A DNA stretch of 64,000 nucleotides from Bifidobacterium breve (GCA_945881845.1 CAMCVN010000003.1:58613-122612); one strand, 5' to 3'. Numbered from the stretch's first letter, positions 32,409 to 41,528 are shown. The notes: generated by a model not told the origin, from the sequence alone. Made by a program: numbers and translations.

Positions 32409-33161
32409 ATGCGCCCGCTGACCGACACAATTGTTGCGCCATCTTTTCCCAAGGATGCGGAGTGGATCAACGTTGCGACGTTGAAGCTCGAGCAGCAAAC
32501 CCCGCGCCCAGTATTGATCGAGTTCTGGGACTTCTGCCGCCCCAGCTCACTGCGAGCGCTGCGCTACATCCAAGAGTGGCAGCGCCGCTATGAACCGGCA
32601 GGGCTGCGAATTGTGTCGGTCCACGCCCCCGGCTTCCCGCCGTCGCACGAGCGCGCCTTGATCGAGGCCGCCGTCGAGCGCCTCGGGATTGAGCAGGCCG
32701 TCTTACTGGACCCTGATTTCGAATACTGGCGCGCCTTCGACAACCCTGGCTGGCCGGCGCGTTACCTCTTCGGGCCAGAGCTGATGCTGGCCGAAGTCCA
32801 CTACGGCGAAGGTGGCTATCAGGAGACCGAAGCCGCGATCCAGGAGCTGCTCGCAATTGATGAACCGCTGACAGAGCTGCTCGACGCGGCCGACGGAATG
32901 GACGCCGAGCTGGTCGTCCCAACGTCCGACCAAGCAGGCGCCTACTGCGGGCCTTATGGCGCGGGGCAAGTTTGGGTCGTGACGGAAGGCAGCGGCGTCC
33001 TGACGGTCAACGGCGAACGACGAGCGATCGAGGTCGCCGGCGCCCATCTGCTGATCGACCACGGGGTACACAGCGACGCCGTGCTGGAGATGAGCGCCGA
33101 ACCGTCGCTGGCAGTGCACGCGACCTGCTTTGCCGCTGGGCTTGCGGCGCCGCTCGCTTAG
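32409..33161 (+). CDS. Thioredoxin-fold protein with CxxS site and C-terminal beta-rich domain
   Basis: 250 residues. Residues ~20-140 have the TlpA/AhpC thioredoxin pattern (RPVLIEFWDFCRPSSLRALRYIQEWQRRYE, then WPARYLFGPELMLAEVHYGEGGYQETE). The site is C43-R-P-S46 instead of CxxC. The C-terminal ~90 residues (GQVWVVTEGSGVLTVNGERR ... HLLIDHGVHSDAVLEM) are beta-rich. The single-Cys site argues against ordinary dithiol exchange. Start uncertain: an ATG at 32385 is also in frame. The stop overlaps the convergent metallophosphoesterase by 4 bp. Confidence 0.78.
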   Translation: MRPLTDTIVAPSFPKDAEWINVATLKLEQQTPRPVLIEFWDFCRPSSLRALRYIQEWQRRYEPAGLRIVSVHAPGFPPSHERALIEAAVERLGIEQAVLLDPDFEYWRAFDNPGWPARYLFGPELMLAEVHYGEGGYQETEAAIQELLAIDEPLTELLDAADGMDAELVVPTSDQAGAYCGPYGAGQVWVVTEGSGVLTVNGERRAIEVAGAHLLIDHGVHSDAVLEMSAEPSLAVHATCFAAGLAAPLA

Positions 33162-34264
33162 AAGCCGGTTGCCGGTCGCTCGCCGAGATGATCGGCGATA
33201 ACGAGCTGCTGCGGCGGGCCGGAATCGGTCACCAACACGCCACGTCCCGGCCGGTACGGGCTAACGATCTCGGTGCTGTTGATCCGCGGCTCTTCGGTCC
33301 AGCAGCCGCTGTTAATCATCTGACCACCGCTTGGCAGCCGCCACTCGGCCGGGTCCATCCACGGCAGCGGCCCAGCGCAGTGGGTGTGGCCAAAGATCAC
33401 GTAATCAGCCTCGACGCCGAGCAGTCCTACGACCCCGCTCATCGCATCGAGCCCCCCGCGGCGCAATTCGTCGCTCGAGATCTTCGAGCTGACGGGGCCA
33501 AGGCCGGCGAGGTTGATGCCGGCGATTCCAAGCGGCAGCAGCGCAGCCAGCGCCTTGCCGCGCAGCGGCGCGCGACCGTCGCCAGAGAGCACGGTCCAGG
33601 CCTTCGCCGTCGCCGCTCCCGTCGCCCAGCGCCCGCCCGCGGCGCGACCGTTGGCGATCTGGTCGAGCCAGGCATACATCGGAGACAACGCTGCCTCAAA
33701 GTCTTCAGCGGCCGCGCTACCTGGCTCCTCTGGAAGCTTGCCGACGATGCGCGCCATCGCGCCGGCGACAATTCGTTCGAAAGTTGGGATCGTGATCAGC
33801 CGGTCGAGGTAGTGGCCGTGCGTTGCCCAAACGTCATCGCGCAGCCAAAGCCCCGGGTAGGCGACCGAGAAGTCGACGCGCTTACCGAGCCAGCCCGCGA
33901 TCGCCTCCGTCGCAGCCGAAGCATCGGCGCCGGTTCGCGTTTCGATTCCAAGCGGCGGTGGCGACTCGAGCGCGCCGCGCCGCGCTAGCCAAGGCGAGAT
34001 CAGCGCTGAATCATGGTTGCCGGGAACCAACACAACCTCGGCGCGCTTCGGCAGCGCGTCACCGATCGCTTCGATGATCGGCCTTGCCACGCCGAGCGCG
34101 TCGTAGAGCGGTCCGTGGCGCAGCTCAAGCAGGTCGCCTAGCAGCACTAGCCGGTCGATATCGGCGAGGGCGCCGCAGAGCGCCGCGAGCGGCTCGGGCC
34201 GCCGGAGGATGTCAACCGGGCGCCGCGAGCCGATGTGAGTGTCGGAGATGACAAGTGTTCTCAT
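33158..34264 (-). CDS. Calcineurin-like metallophosphoesterase
   Basis: 368 residues with the complete two-metal site in order: LVISDTHIG (D-x-H) at residue 4, LLGDLLELR (GD), VPGNHD (GNHD), ATHGHYLD (GH) and FGHTH (GHxH). Comparable proteins act on phosphomonoesters, phosphodiesters or lipid intermediates such as UDP-diacylglucosamine. No specificity can be read here. A long insert between GNHD and the last His pair contains hydrophobic, Ala-rich helices. TACCCT (34273-34278) ends 8 nt before the ATG. Confidence 0.88.
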   Translation of the reverse strand: MRTLVISDTHIGSRRPVDILRRPEPLAALCGALADIDRLVLLGDLLELRHGPLYDALGVARPIIEAIGDALPKRAEVVLVPGNHDSALISPWLARRGALESPPPLGIETRTGADASAATEAIAGWLGKRVDFSVAYPGLWLRDDVWATHGHYLDRLITIPTFERIVAGAMARIVGKLPEEPGSAAAEDFEAALSPMYAWLDQIANGRAAGGRWATGAATAKAWTVLSGDGRAPLRGKALAALLPLGIAGINLAGLGPVSSKISSDELRRGGLDAMSGVVGLLGVEADYVIFGHTHCAGPLPWMDPAEWRLPSGGQMINSGCWTEEPRINSTEIVSPYRPGRGVLVTDSGPPQQLVIADHLGERPATGF

Positions 34265-34272
34265 CGCCGGGC

Positions 34273-34282
34273 AGGGTAGCCT
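34273..34282. promoter_or_regulatory. Overlapping divergent -10 boxes, metallophosphoesterase and CaiB
   Basis: The 10-bp AGGGTAGCCT contains TAGCCT reading right, ending 8 nt before the caiB-like ATG. It also contains TACCCT reading left, ending 8 nt before the metallophosphoesterase ATG. The two hexamers share the central TA. The start codons are only 26 bp apart, so both messages are expected to be leaderless. Same layout as at 20031-20037. Confidence 0.5.
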
Positions 34283-34290
34283 GACGGGCG

Positions 34291-35427
34291 ATGACAGAAG
34301 CAGCGCTCTCAGGAATCCTCGTCGCAGATTTCAGCCGCGTGCTGGCCGGCCCGCTCTGCAGCCAGACGCTGGCCGACCTCGGCGCCGACGTAATTAAGGT
34401 CGAACGGCCCGACGGCGGCGACGACACTCGCCAGTGGGGTCCGCCATTCATCGAGGAGGGCTCGACCTACTACCTCGGCCTCAACCGCGGCAAACGCTCG
34501 CTCACTCTCGACCTTCGCGACGGAGCCGACAAGGAGCTCGCGCACGAGCTCTGCCGCCGAGCCGACGTAATCATCGAGTCGTTCCGGCCGGGAACGATGG
34601 AGAGACTTGGCTTTGGCTGGGAAGTCGTCAGGCAATACAACCCTCGAGCGATCTATACCTCGATCAGCGCCTTTGGCTCCGGCGACGAAGGCGCGGCGCT
34701 GCCTGGCTATGACTTGCTTGTTCAAGCGATGTCGGGCTACATGTCGATCACCGGCGCGCCGGACGGCCCGGCGATGCGCCCCGGCACGGCGCTAATAGAT
34801 CTGACGACCGGCCTCTACGCCGCGACCGGCACGTTGGCGGCGCTGCGTGAGCGCGAGCAAAGCGGCGAAGGGCAGCACCTTGAAGTGGCTCTACTCGACA
34901 GCGCCTTCGCGATGCTGCTCAACATTGGTTCCGGCTTCCTCAACACCGGCGAGCTCCCGGTCCGGACCGGAAACGCCCACCCTTCGATTGCCCCGTACCA
35001 GACGATCCCAACTGCGACCGACGACCTTGCGCTGGCCGTCGGCAACGACGCTCTCTTTGCGAGGCTCTGCGAGGAGCTCGGCCGACCGGAGCTGTCAAGC
35101 GATCAGCGCTTTGCAACGAACAGCGAACGGGTTGTAAACCGTGACGAGCTGATCGCGATCCTCAGTGAGATCTTTGCTGGCGAGAGCGCCCAGCTCTGGG
35201 CCGAGCGCCTGACCGCAGCCGGCGTCCCTGCCGGCCCGGTCAACGACATCGCCCAGGCCTACCAGTTCGCAGAATCGCTGGGCTTAGACCCAATCGTCGA
35301 TCTTGAAGGGGTCCGTTCTACCCGCTCGCCGATGCGCCTGAGCCGCACGCCGGCTGAACCGCAGAGCAGACCACCCCGGCTCGGCGAGCACAACGACGAA
35401 CTGCGAGCCTGGCTCGGGGCTAGCTAA
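34291..35427 (+). CDS. Class III CoA-transferase (CaiB/BaiF family)
   Basis: Moves CoA between acyl groups through an enzyme-bound aspartyl-CoA thioester. 378 residues. The catalytic Asp is D141 in [45 protein letters not shown] and the [16 protein letters not shown] run are diagnostic. The C-terminus [15 protein letters not shown] is canonical. The substrate (carnitine, formyl, succinyl or bile-acid type) cannot be predicted and no acyl-CoA dehydrogenase or ligase is adjacent. It meets ispH tail to tail with overlapping stop codons. Confidence 0.9.
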   Translation: MTEAALSGILVADFSRVLAGPLCSQTLADLGADVIKVERPDGGDDTRQWGPPFIEEGSTYYLGLNRGKRSLTLDLRDGADKELAHELCRRADVIIESFRPGTMERLGFGWEVVRQYNPRAIYTSISAFGSGDEGAALPGYDLLVQAMSGYMSITGAPDGPAMRPGTALIDLTTGLYAATGTLAALREREQSGEGQHLEVALLDSAFAMLLNIGSGFLNTGELPVRTGNAHPSIAPYQTIPTATDDLALAVGNDALFARLCEELGRPELSSDQRFATNSERVVNRDELIAILSEIFAGESAQLWAERLTAAGVPAGPVNDIAQAYQFAESLGLDPIVDLEGVRSTRSPMRLSRTPAEPQSRPPRLGEHNDELRAWLGAS

Positions 35428-36383
35428 GCGTCGGTCGCTGCGATTGCCTGGCGGATCGTCTTCGGCAGCATGAAGCGGACGTCCTCCTCGACAACCGTGA
35501 ACTCTTCAACGTCGGCTGTGCCAGCTGCGCGGAAGAGATCAACAAGGCGCTGAACGAGCTCCTCCGGCGCGCTCGCTCCCGAGGTGATACCGAGCGTCTT
35601 GACGCCGTCAAGCCACTCGCCCTGGACCTGCGTCTCGTTGTCGATCAAGTACGAGTCGGCTCCGTGCTCGCGCGCGACCTCGACGAGTCGGTTGGAGTTC
35701 GATGAGTTCTTCGAGCCAATTACCAGCACCAGCTCGCAGAGCGGCGCCAACTGCTTAACGGCCGCTTGGCGGTTGGTCGTCGCGTAACAGATGTCGTCGG
35801 TGCGGGGGCTGATAATTGCCGGGAAGCGCTCACGTAGGCGGTCGATGATGATGCTCGTCTCGTCAACCGAGAGCGTTGTCTGCGAGATGAAGGCGAGCTT
35901 CTCTGGATCATCGACCTCGAGCGCGTCAACGTCGGCGACGGTTTCGACGAGCACGATCGAGTCTGGCGCCTCACCCATCGTCCCTTCGACCTCCTCATGG
36001 CCGTCGTGGCCGATCAGAATGATCGTGTAGCCGTCCTCAGCGAACTTGACCGCCTCGCGGTGGACCTTCGTGACCAGCGGGCAGGTCGCGTCAATCGTCT
36101 GCAGCTTGCGCTCGGCCGCCTCAGCGTGAACCGAAGGAGCAACCCCGTGCGCCGAGAAGACGGTGACCGCCCCTTCAGGAATCGAGTCGTTCAGCTCGTC
36201 AACGAAGACAGCTCCGGCGTCACGGAGCTGCTCAACGACGTGCTTGTTGTGGACGATCTCCTTGCGCACGTAGACCGGAGCGCCGTAGGCCTCGAGCGCG
36301 CGCTCAACCGACTGAACGGCGCGGTCGACGCCGGCACAGTAGCCGCGCGGGGCGGCGAGCAGGATCTTCTCAGGAGCGTTCAC
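35424..36383 (-). CDS. ispH: 4-hydroxy-3-methylbut-2-enyl diphosphate reductase
   Basis: Last step of the MEP isoprenoid pathway, giving IPP and DMAPP. 319 residues from GTG at 36383. Three cluster cysteines are in [13 protein letters not shown] (Cys16), [11 protein letters not shown] and [25 protein letters not shown] and [12 protein letters not shown] bind substrate. The GTG is favoured because TACACT (36393-36398) ends 9 nt before it. A longer reading to 36428 would overlap the upstream M28 gene and add non-conserved residues. Confidence 0.95.
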   Translation of the reverse strand: MNAPEKILLAAPRGYCAGVDRAVQSVERALEAYGAPVYVRKEIVHNKHVVEQLRDAGAVFVDELNDSIPEGAVTVFSAHGVAPSVHAEAAERKLQTIDATCPLVTKVHREAVKFAEDGYTIILIGHDGHEEVEGTMGEAPDSIVLVETVADVDALEVDDPEKLAFISQTTLSVDETSIIIDRLRERFPAIISPRTDDICYATTNRQAAVKQLAPLCELVLVIGSKNSSNSNRLVEVAREHGADSYLIDNETQVQGEWLDGVKTLGITSGASAPEELVQRLVDLFRAAGTADVEEFTVVEEDVRFMLPKTIRQAIAATDA

Positions 36384-36405
36384 TAGGGCGTCAGTGTACG
36401 AAGAG

Positions 36406-37410
36406 CTAGCGGCGGCGAAGCTCGTCAACCAAGCTGTAGACAGTTTCGCCCGTTACGTCGAGCGCTCGCGGCGAGAGCTTGTCGACGTTGTCGGCGAGCG
36501 TGTCACGCCATGGATAGTCGAAGTCGATCAGGTTGATCGCGGCGACCCCGCGCTCGAGAAACGGTGTGTGGTCGTCGTAGACCCAGAGCCCTGAGCGGTC
36601 CGGAAAACTTGCGGCCGTGCCGCTGCGCTTCGCCGCCGCGCGCAACTTGGCCCAGAGCCCGACGTCGGAGCTGCCTTCGCGCGGCAGCCGCAATCCTCGA
36701 TTGGCGACGTAGTCGAGCAGAATCAGCTCACCAACCTCACCCGGGTGGCGTGCAACGTAGGCTCGCGAGCCGCGCATCCCATCGGCGTAGAAGTCGCCCG
36801 ACCCAGGCGGCTCCTCCTCGCCGTCGAAGAGCACGAAGCGAACTTCGCGCCCGCCGGGAATCGCCGTTGACCCAAGCCCACGCGCCAGCTCGACAACCGC
36901 CGCGGTCCCTGCCGCTCCGTCGTTGGCACCAACAGAGCCCCTCGGCCTCGCCTCAACGTCGTAATGAGCGGCGACGACGACAGCCGGCAGCCGGCCGGGG
37001 ATCACGCCAACGACGTTGTTGAGCTTCAGCTTGCCCGCTGTGAACGGCTCTAGGGCGCCTGCCGGCAGTCGGCCGCGCAGTTCTGCCGCTAGCCGTCGCG
37101 AGGTTGCCGAGCCGGCAGGCCTCCAGCCGTACCGATCAACCTGCCGGCGCAGCAGACTGAAGGCTCGCTTCTGATCGAAGTAATTGACGTTCGGCGTTGC
37201 GACGCCGTCGTTGGCCTGCCCTTTGAGGAAGCGCTGTGCCACCGCCGGGCGAGCGACCTCAGCCGGCGCGTTTGGCACCCACGGCCAGCCGGCGAGCGCG
37301 AAATAGATCAGCACGCCAGCGAACAGCAACTGCACCAGAAGCACGATCACGAGGACGCGGATGCCACGCGATGGCTGTTGCTCCTGCTCTTTCGTCGGCT
37401 CTTGTTCCAT
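36406..37410 (-). CDS. Membrane-anchored M28-family peptidase, last metal ligand replaced
   Basis: 334 residues. A short Gln/Glu-rich cytoplasmic start, a transmembrane helix ([25 protein letters not shown]), then an extracytoplasmic M28 domain. Zinc-site pieces are AAHYDVE (His), [17 protein letters not shown] (bridging Asp), FDGEEEP (Glu pair) and LLDYVANRG (Asp). The position normally occupied by the final His, just before a D-T-x-D-x-x-D-K-L run, reads [18 protein letters not shown] with Arg. Either a different residue binds the second zinc or activity is altered. Probably an aminopeptidase or glutaminyl-cyclase-like enzyme in origin. Confidence 0.82.
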   Translation of the reverse strand: MEQEPTKEQEQQPSRGIRVLVIVLLVQLLFAGVLIYFALAGWPWVPNAPAEVARPAVAQRFLKGQANDGVATPNVNYFDQKRAFSLLRRQVDRYGWRPAGSATSRRLAAELRGRLPAGALEPFTAGKLKLNNVVGVIPGRLPAVVVAAHYDVEARPRGSVGANDGAAGTAAVVELARGLGSTAIPGGREVRFVLFDGEEEPPGSGDFYADGMRGSRAYVARHPGEVGELILLDYVANRGLRLPREGSSDVGLWAKLRAAAKRSGTAASFPDRSGLWVYDDHTPFLERGVAAINLIDFDYPWRDTLADNVDKLSPRALDVTGETVYSLVDELRRR

Positions 37411-37486
37411 TTGTCGATCTGGTCGGTGAAATGCTTTCTACGGATAATCACAGCCAAGCTGGCTGCCATCGGTATAGATTCAGGGT

Positions 37487-38899
37487 ATGGCTCAGGAACA
37501 CTTTGACCGATTGACCGCGCTCGACGCGTCATTTCTAGAACAGGAAGGCCCGACTTCGCACATGCACGTCGGCGCCGTCGCGATGTTCGAGAACCCCGTT
37601 CCCGACTTCGATCAGTTCCTCGACACAATTCGCGGACGCCTCCACCTTGTACCGCGCTACCGCCAGAAGCTTTCGATACCGCCGATGCGCAGCGGCCGGC
37701 CGGTCTGGGTTGACGATCCCAGTTTCAACATCGAATACCACGTCCGCCGCACCGCGCTACCGCCCCCAGGTAGCGAGGAGCAGCTGCTGTTGCTGACGTC
37801 GAGAATCTTCTCGCAGCAGCTCGACCGTTCGAAGCCGCTCTGGGAGATGTGGATCATCGAGGGCCTCGACGGCGATCGCTGGGCGCTGATTAACAAGACC
37901 CACCACGCGATGATCGATGGCATCTCCGGCGTTGATCTTGCGACCGTGATCTTCGACCTTTCTCCCGAGGGAACCGTTGTGGAGCATCCACCTGAGCCCT
38001 GGATGCCGGCGCCGGAGCCGGGCGACGCAGACCTGCTTGCCTCTGGCGCGCTCGGAATCGCCCGAACCACGGTTGACAGCGTCAGGAGCCTGACGAAGAT
38101 GGTCTCCAGCCCGGCCGCCGTCTTCGATGGGCTGCGCGACGGCCTCGAAGGGATCGGCGAGATCGCCTGGGCAGGGATCAACTCGGCTCCAGCGACGCCG
38201 CTCAACGTTGAGATTGGCCCGCATCGGCGATTCCGCGTCGTCCAAGCCCAACTGGAAGATTTCAAGCAGATCAAGAATGCCCTTGGCGGAACGGTCAACG
38301 ATGCCGTTCTGACCGTTGTCAGCGGCGCGCTGCGGACCTGGCTTCACTCGCGCGGCGTTCGCACCGAGGGGCTTGAACTGCGCGCGCTTGTCCCGGTCTC
38401 GATCCGGCCAAAGGAAGCTCATCACGAATTCGGCAACCAGATCGCGGCGATGCGTGGGCCACTCCCGGTCTACATCGACGACCCGATCGCGCGGCTTGGA
38501 ATGGTTCGCCAGTCGATGGACGGGCTGAAAGAATCGAAGCAGGCACTCGGCGCTGAGGTGATCAGTGAGGCCCAGAACTTCGCGCCGCCAACATTGCTGG
38601 CCCAAGCATCGCGGCTGAATTTCTCAACACGCCTTTTCAACCTAATTGTGACCAACGTTCCCGGACCGCAGTTTCCGCTCTACGTCGGTGGATCAAGGCT
38701 GCTCTCAATCGCGCCGGTCGCATTCCTGCCTCGAAACCATGCGCTGGCGATCGCGATCATGAGCTACGACGGCAGCCTGAGCTTTGGCCTGCTCGGTGAC
38801 TACGACCAGATGGCCGACATCGACGTTCTCGCCGACGCGCTCCAAGACTCGATTGACGAGTTGCTCGCGCTCTCAGCTGAAGCTGCAGCGGCTCAGTAG
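37487..38899 (+). CDS. Wax ester synthase/diacylglycerol acyltransferase (WS/DGAT)
   Basis: Transfers acyl-CoA to fatty alcohol or diacylglycerol, making wax ester or triacylglycerol storage lipid, usually at the membrane face. 470 residues. The catalytic HHxxxDG is H139-H-A-M-I-D-G145; the N-terminal LTALDASFLEQEGPTSHMHVG and C-terminal NLIVTNVPGPQFPLYVGGSRL are family signatures. Single copy here, no lipid-droplet gene nearby. TATAGATT (37473-37480) lies just before the ATG with no SD. Confidence 0.93.
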   Translation: MAQEHFDRLTALDASFLEQEGPTSHMHVGAVAMFENPVPDFDQFLDTIRGRLHLVPRYRQKLSIPPMRSGRPVWVDDPSFNIEYHVRRTALPPPGSEEQLLLLTSRIFSQQLDRSKPLWEMWIIEGLDGDRWALINKTHHAMIDGISGVDLATVIFDLSPEGTVVEHPPEPWMPAPEPGDADLLASGALGIARTTVDSVRSLTKMVSSPAAVFDGLRDGLEGIGEIAWAGINSAPATPLNVEIGPHRRFRVVQAQLEDFKQIKNALGGTVNDAVLTVVSGALRTWLHSRGVRTEGLELRALVPVSIRPKEAHHEFGNQIAAMRGPLPVYIDDPIARLGMVRQSMDGLKESKQALGAEVISEAQNFAPPTLLAQASRLNFSTRLFNLIVTNVPGPQFPLYVGGSRLLSIAPVAFLPRNHALAIAIMSYDGSLSFGLLGDYDQMADIDVLADALQDSIDELLALSAEAAAAQ

Positions 38900-39189
38900 C
38901 CGAGCGCGAACTTCGCGTCTTCGCTCATCATCTCCGGTGTCCACGGCGGCGTGAAGATCATCGCCGACTCGACCGCTTCAACGCCGTCAAGGACGCTGAC
39001 GAACTCTTCAATCTGTTCAGCAACGGCCGGCCCAATCGGGCAGGCCGGCGTCGTCAACGTGTAGGTGACGTGGACCTTTGGCCCATCAACGGCGATCTCG
39101 TAGATCAGACCCAGCTCGACGAAGTCGAGCCCCAGCTCAGGGTCGATCACGTTCGTTAGCGCTGCCTCGACTTCGTCTACGTTGGCCAT
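38893..39189 (-). CDS. MIP18/DUF59 (SufT-like) iron-sulfur assembly protein
   Basis: 98 residues from ATG at 39189. VDEVEAALTNVIDPELGLDFVELGLIYEI and the conserved Cys in LTTPACPIGPAVAEQIEEFV define the family, which helps mature Fe-S proteins. It ends with a Pro-Pro-Trp motif (IFTPPWTPEMMSEDAKFALGY). Candidate leaderless start: TACAAT (39197-39202) ends 7 nt before the ATG. Not linked to sufBCDS here. Tail overlaps the WS/DGAT gene by 7 bp. Confidence 0.88.
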   Translation of the reverse strand: MANVDEVEAALTNVIDPELGLDFVELGLIYEIAVDGPKVHVTYTLTTPACPIGPAVAEQIEEFVSVLDGVEAVESAMIFTPPWTPEMMSEDAKFALGY

Positions 39190-39195
39190 AGCGGC

Positions 39196-39224
39196 GATTG
39201 TAGCCCGCGTCACTCCCTACAATC
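39196..39224. promoter_or_regulatory. Divergent promoters in an 8-bp inverted repeat (SufT-like/fxsA)
   Basis: GATTGTAG (39196-39203) and CTACAATC (39217-39224) are perfect inverted repeats with a 13-bp spacer. Each arm contains a TACAAT -10-like hexamer pointing outward, 7 nt before the SufT-like ATG on one side and 12 nt before the fxsA ATG on the other. The symmetry suggests co-regulated divergent start sites. Confidence 0.55.
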
Positions 39225-39235
39225 GATCACAGATC

Positions 39236-39769
39236 ATGGTTCTTCTAGTTCTACTTCTGGTCATCGTCCCGATCATCGAGCTGGCGATCATCATCCAAGT
39301 CGGATCGATGATCGGCGTCTGGTGGACGATCGCGCTGCTGGTCGCCGATTCGCTGCTCGGCGCTTGGCTGCTGATGCGCGAAGGTTCGCGCTCGTGGCTG
39401 CGCTTCCGGGCCGCGCTCGGAAACGGCAAAGTGCCGGCGAAGGAGACCGCTGATGGTGGCCTCGTGATCTCCGGCGGGGCGCTGCTGCTGACGCCAGGTT
39501 TCCTGACCGACATCGTTGGGTTGCTCTTTCTATTCCAACCGACGCGAGACATCATTCGCAGGATCGCCTTGACGAAGGCCATCAGCTACGCGGCGACAAG
39601 CGTTGGCGGCCCTGCTGGGTGGACGCTCCGCGGTGCTTTCTTTGGTTCGCGCGCTGCGAAGTACGCGCGCGCCAAGCGGCCGAGCCGCGATTACGATGTT
39701 GAGGGGACGGCGACCGAAGTGAAGTCGCCGCCGCCAACACTGCCTAGCCGCGACCCAGCGGCTAGTTAG
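39236..39769 (+). CDS. fxsA: FxsA family membrane protein
   Basis: 177 residues from ATG at 39236. N-terminal helices MVLLVLLLVIVPIIELAIII and WWTIALLVADSLLGAWLLMREG, then the conserved GALLLTPGFLTDIVGLLFLFQPTR, the FxsA signature. In E. coli FxsA is an inner-membrane protein whose overproduction blocks exclusion of phage T7 by F plasmid; its native job is unclear. The C-terminus is basic and disordered. Its stop overlaps the following convergent gene by 4 bp. Confidence 0.88.
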   Translation: MVLLVLLLVIVPIIELAIIIQVGSMIGVWWTIALLVADSLLGAWLLMREGSRSWLRFRAALGNGKVPAKETADGGLVISGGALLLTPGFLTDIVGLLFLFQPTRDIIRRIALTKAISYAATSVGGPAGWTLRGAFFGSRAAKYARAKRPSRDYDVEGTATEVKSPPPTLPSRDPAAS

Positions 39770-40221
39770 TTGTCGGAACCCATTCTGTCCCAGAGGTAGA
39801 GCTCGATGCATTCCTCGGCCAGCTCAGCGCAGCGTTCACGGCTGAGCGCCGGCAGTACGGTCTCCAGCGCTTGCTCCTCAGAGACGCCAGCTTCGAAGGC
39901 CTCTTCCCCGCGGAAGCCAGCGGCGATCTTCAGCGCCTCACGGCGATTCTCGCCGAGCGAACCGAAGACGCCCAGCAGAAAGTCGCGATTGGCAACCGGC
40001 TGGCCGACCTCCATTGAGGCGTGCCAAGCGGCGAGCATCGAGAGGTCGTGCTCATCCAGATCGGCGACGGCCTTGACGTAATGGGTCTCGAGATCGGTCT
40101 CGGGGATCACGTCAACCCAGGCGCGGACGAGTTCGCCAAGTAGTTGGCGTCTTGCGTCGCGGCCTACAGATTCAGCGATTACTCGAATCGCGTCCTGAGG
40201 CTCGATGAAACAGAGGGGCAA
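39766..40221 (-). CDS. Hypothetical protein, helical
   Basis: 151 residues, not recognised. Start TTG at 40221 has GGAG 6 nt upstream (CGGAG-CTGCCG-TTG) and no better ATG or GTG lies near. The protein is acidic and mainly helical (RRQLLGELVRAWVDVIPETDLETHYVKAVADLDEHDLSMLAAWHASMEVGQPVANRDFLLGVFG), without membrane segments or zinc motifs. No coupling to neighbours: convergent with fxsA, and 86 bp downstream of the sigma-factor gene. Confidence 0.65.
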   Translation of the reverse strand: MPLCFIEPQDAIRVIAESVGRDARRQLLGELVRAWVDVIPETDLETHYVKAVADLDEHDLSMLAAWHASMEVGQPVANRDFLLGVFGSLGENRREALKIAAGFRGEEAFEAGVSEEQALETVLPALSRERCAELAEECIELYLWDRMGSDN

Positions 40222-40307
40222 CGGCAGCTCCGAAGGCAGGGGATCAGCGAACGAGATGGAAACTACGCACCGCTGCGGACGACACCTACGATCAGGCAGG
40301 AGTGACG

Positions 40308-41528
40308 CTACTCAAGACCCATCTCGGCGCTCACAGGTGCCGACGAAGACGGCTCCTGCATTGCCACCGCGGGGGCTGACGTAGAGGGAGCCGGTGCGGC
40401 GACGATTGGGGCTGCAGTCTGCGCTGGCAGCGTCGCGGACTCGGCTGCTGCCCGCGCACGCTGACGAGCATGCGCGCGAGAGCGTCGCACGGTGACCTCA
40501 GCCCGCGAGCGGCCGCTCGCCGACTGGCTGAATGACTGACCTGAGACGAGGGCTAGCTTCGCAGCCGGCGAAGATCCGCCGGGCACTTGATTTAGAGCAA
40601 CGGCGCCACCGCTCGCTGCAGCAGCGGTAGCCGCGACAACTGCGGTCGCCTTGCCGGCCGCTCCGAAGGCGGCCTCAGTGACGATTTGCGCGCGAACCAG
40701 TGACGATGCGGAGCGTTCTGTCGCCCAGTTCGTGAACGATTCGTAGGCGCGAATGAAGGTGTTGCCGGCTTCGTCGAGCTGCGTGCCGGCGGTCGCCAGC
40801 AGCGCGACCGGAAAGACGGCCGCAAGCGGGGCGCTAGTGCGATGCATCTCGCGCACAACGCCGCGGCAGGGGCCGCACTGACGCAGGTGCGGCCGCAGTT
40901 CAACGAGCTGTTCGGTGCTCGCTTCACCGTCAACGAGCGCCGAGAGCAACGGTTCCCAACGCTTACATTCCTCGCCCGATTCAATCCCCGCATAGCGTGA
41001 AAGGAAGGCCCGTCGACCTTCGTATAGGCAGCGGTTGACCTTCGTTCGGCTCCAACCGGTTTCAGCTTGGATCTCATCGTAGGAGTTGCCTTGCGCCCGC
41101 AGCCAGAGCGCGCGCACCTCCTGCGGCTTGAGTCGCTGGAGCACCTCAGCCGACTGCGCTACCTGCTCAAAGCCGAGAGCGCGCTCCTCCGGCGAAGCGC
41201 CGCGGTCGTTTTCAATCTGGTCGAAGTCGATCTCGCTTGAGGCGAGATCACGCTGGCGCGTCCTTCTCACCGCCATCGCCTCGTGTTTGACGACCGTCCG
41301 CAGCCAACTCGGCGCGCGCTCAGGGTCTAGCCGCGGTGCGTGCTTGATGAAGATCTCGAGCCCGCGCTGATAGGCGTCCTCAGCGTCGTCGGCGCAGAGG
41401 CTGTGGCGCCTGGCCAAGCGCAGCAGACTGGCGGCATGTTGCTGGACGACGTCAATGACGAGCGCGTCCAGCTCTGCCTGCGTGGCCTCGCGGCCGATTG
41501 GGGGTCTGTCATGACTTGTCTGATCCAT
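40308..41528 (-). CDS. ECF-type sigma factor fused to anti-sigma-like zinc domain
   Basis: 406 residues. Residues ~20-180 form an ECF-like sigma factor: region 2 (LADDAEDAYQ-type CADDAEDAYQRGLEIFIKHAPR, WLRTVVKHEAMAVRRTRQR) and region 4 (LQRLKPQEVRALWLRAQGNSYDEIQAETGWSRTKVNRCLYEGRRAF). Then comes a zinc-finger segment ELRPHLRQCGPCRGVVREMH fitting the ZAS H-x3-C-x2-C motif. A weakly hydrophobic Ala-rich stretch and a long Ala/Ser/Pro/Arg-rich tail follow. Sigma and ZAS anti-sigma are usually separate proteins, so this looks like a self-inhibited, redox- or zinc-sensing regulator. The targets are not predictable. Confidence 0.85.
   Translation of the reverse strand: MDQTSHDRPPIGREATQAELDALVIDVVQQHAASLLRLARRHSLCADDAEDAYQRGLEIFIKHAPRLDPERAPSWLRTVVKHEAMAVRRTRQRDLASSEIDFDQIENDRGASPEERALGFEQVAQSAEVLQRLKPQEVRALWLRAQGNSYDEIQAETGWSRTKVNRCLYEGRRAFLSRYAGIESGEECKRWEPLLSALVDGEASTEQLVELRPHLRQCGPCRGVVREMHRTSAPLAAVFPVALLATAGTQLDEAGNTFIRAYESFTNWATERSASSLVRAQIVTEAAFGAAGKATAVVAATAAAASGGAVALNQVPGGSSPAAKLALVSGQSFSQSASGRSRAEVTVRRSRAHARQRARAAAESATLPAQTAAPIVAAPAPSTSAPAVAMQEPSSSAPVSAEMGLE

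Noticed and set aside
33296..33988. Plus-strand frame opposite the metallophosphoesterase gene
   Set aside because: Arg-rich, motif-free translation; the minus-strand gene has a complete metal site.
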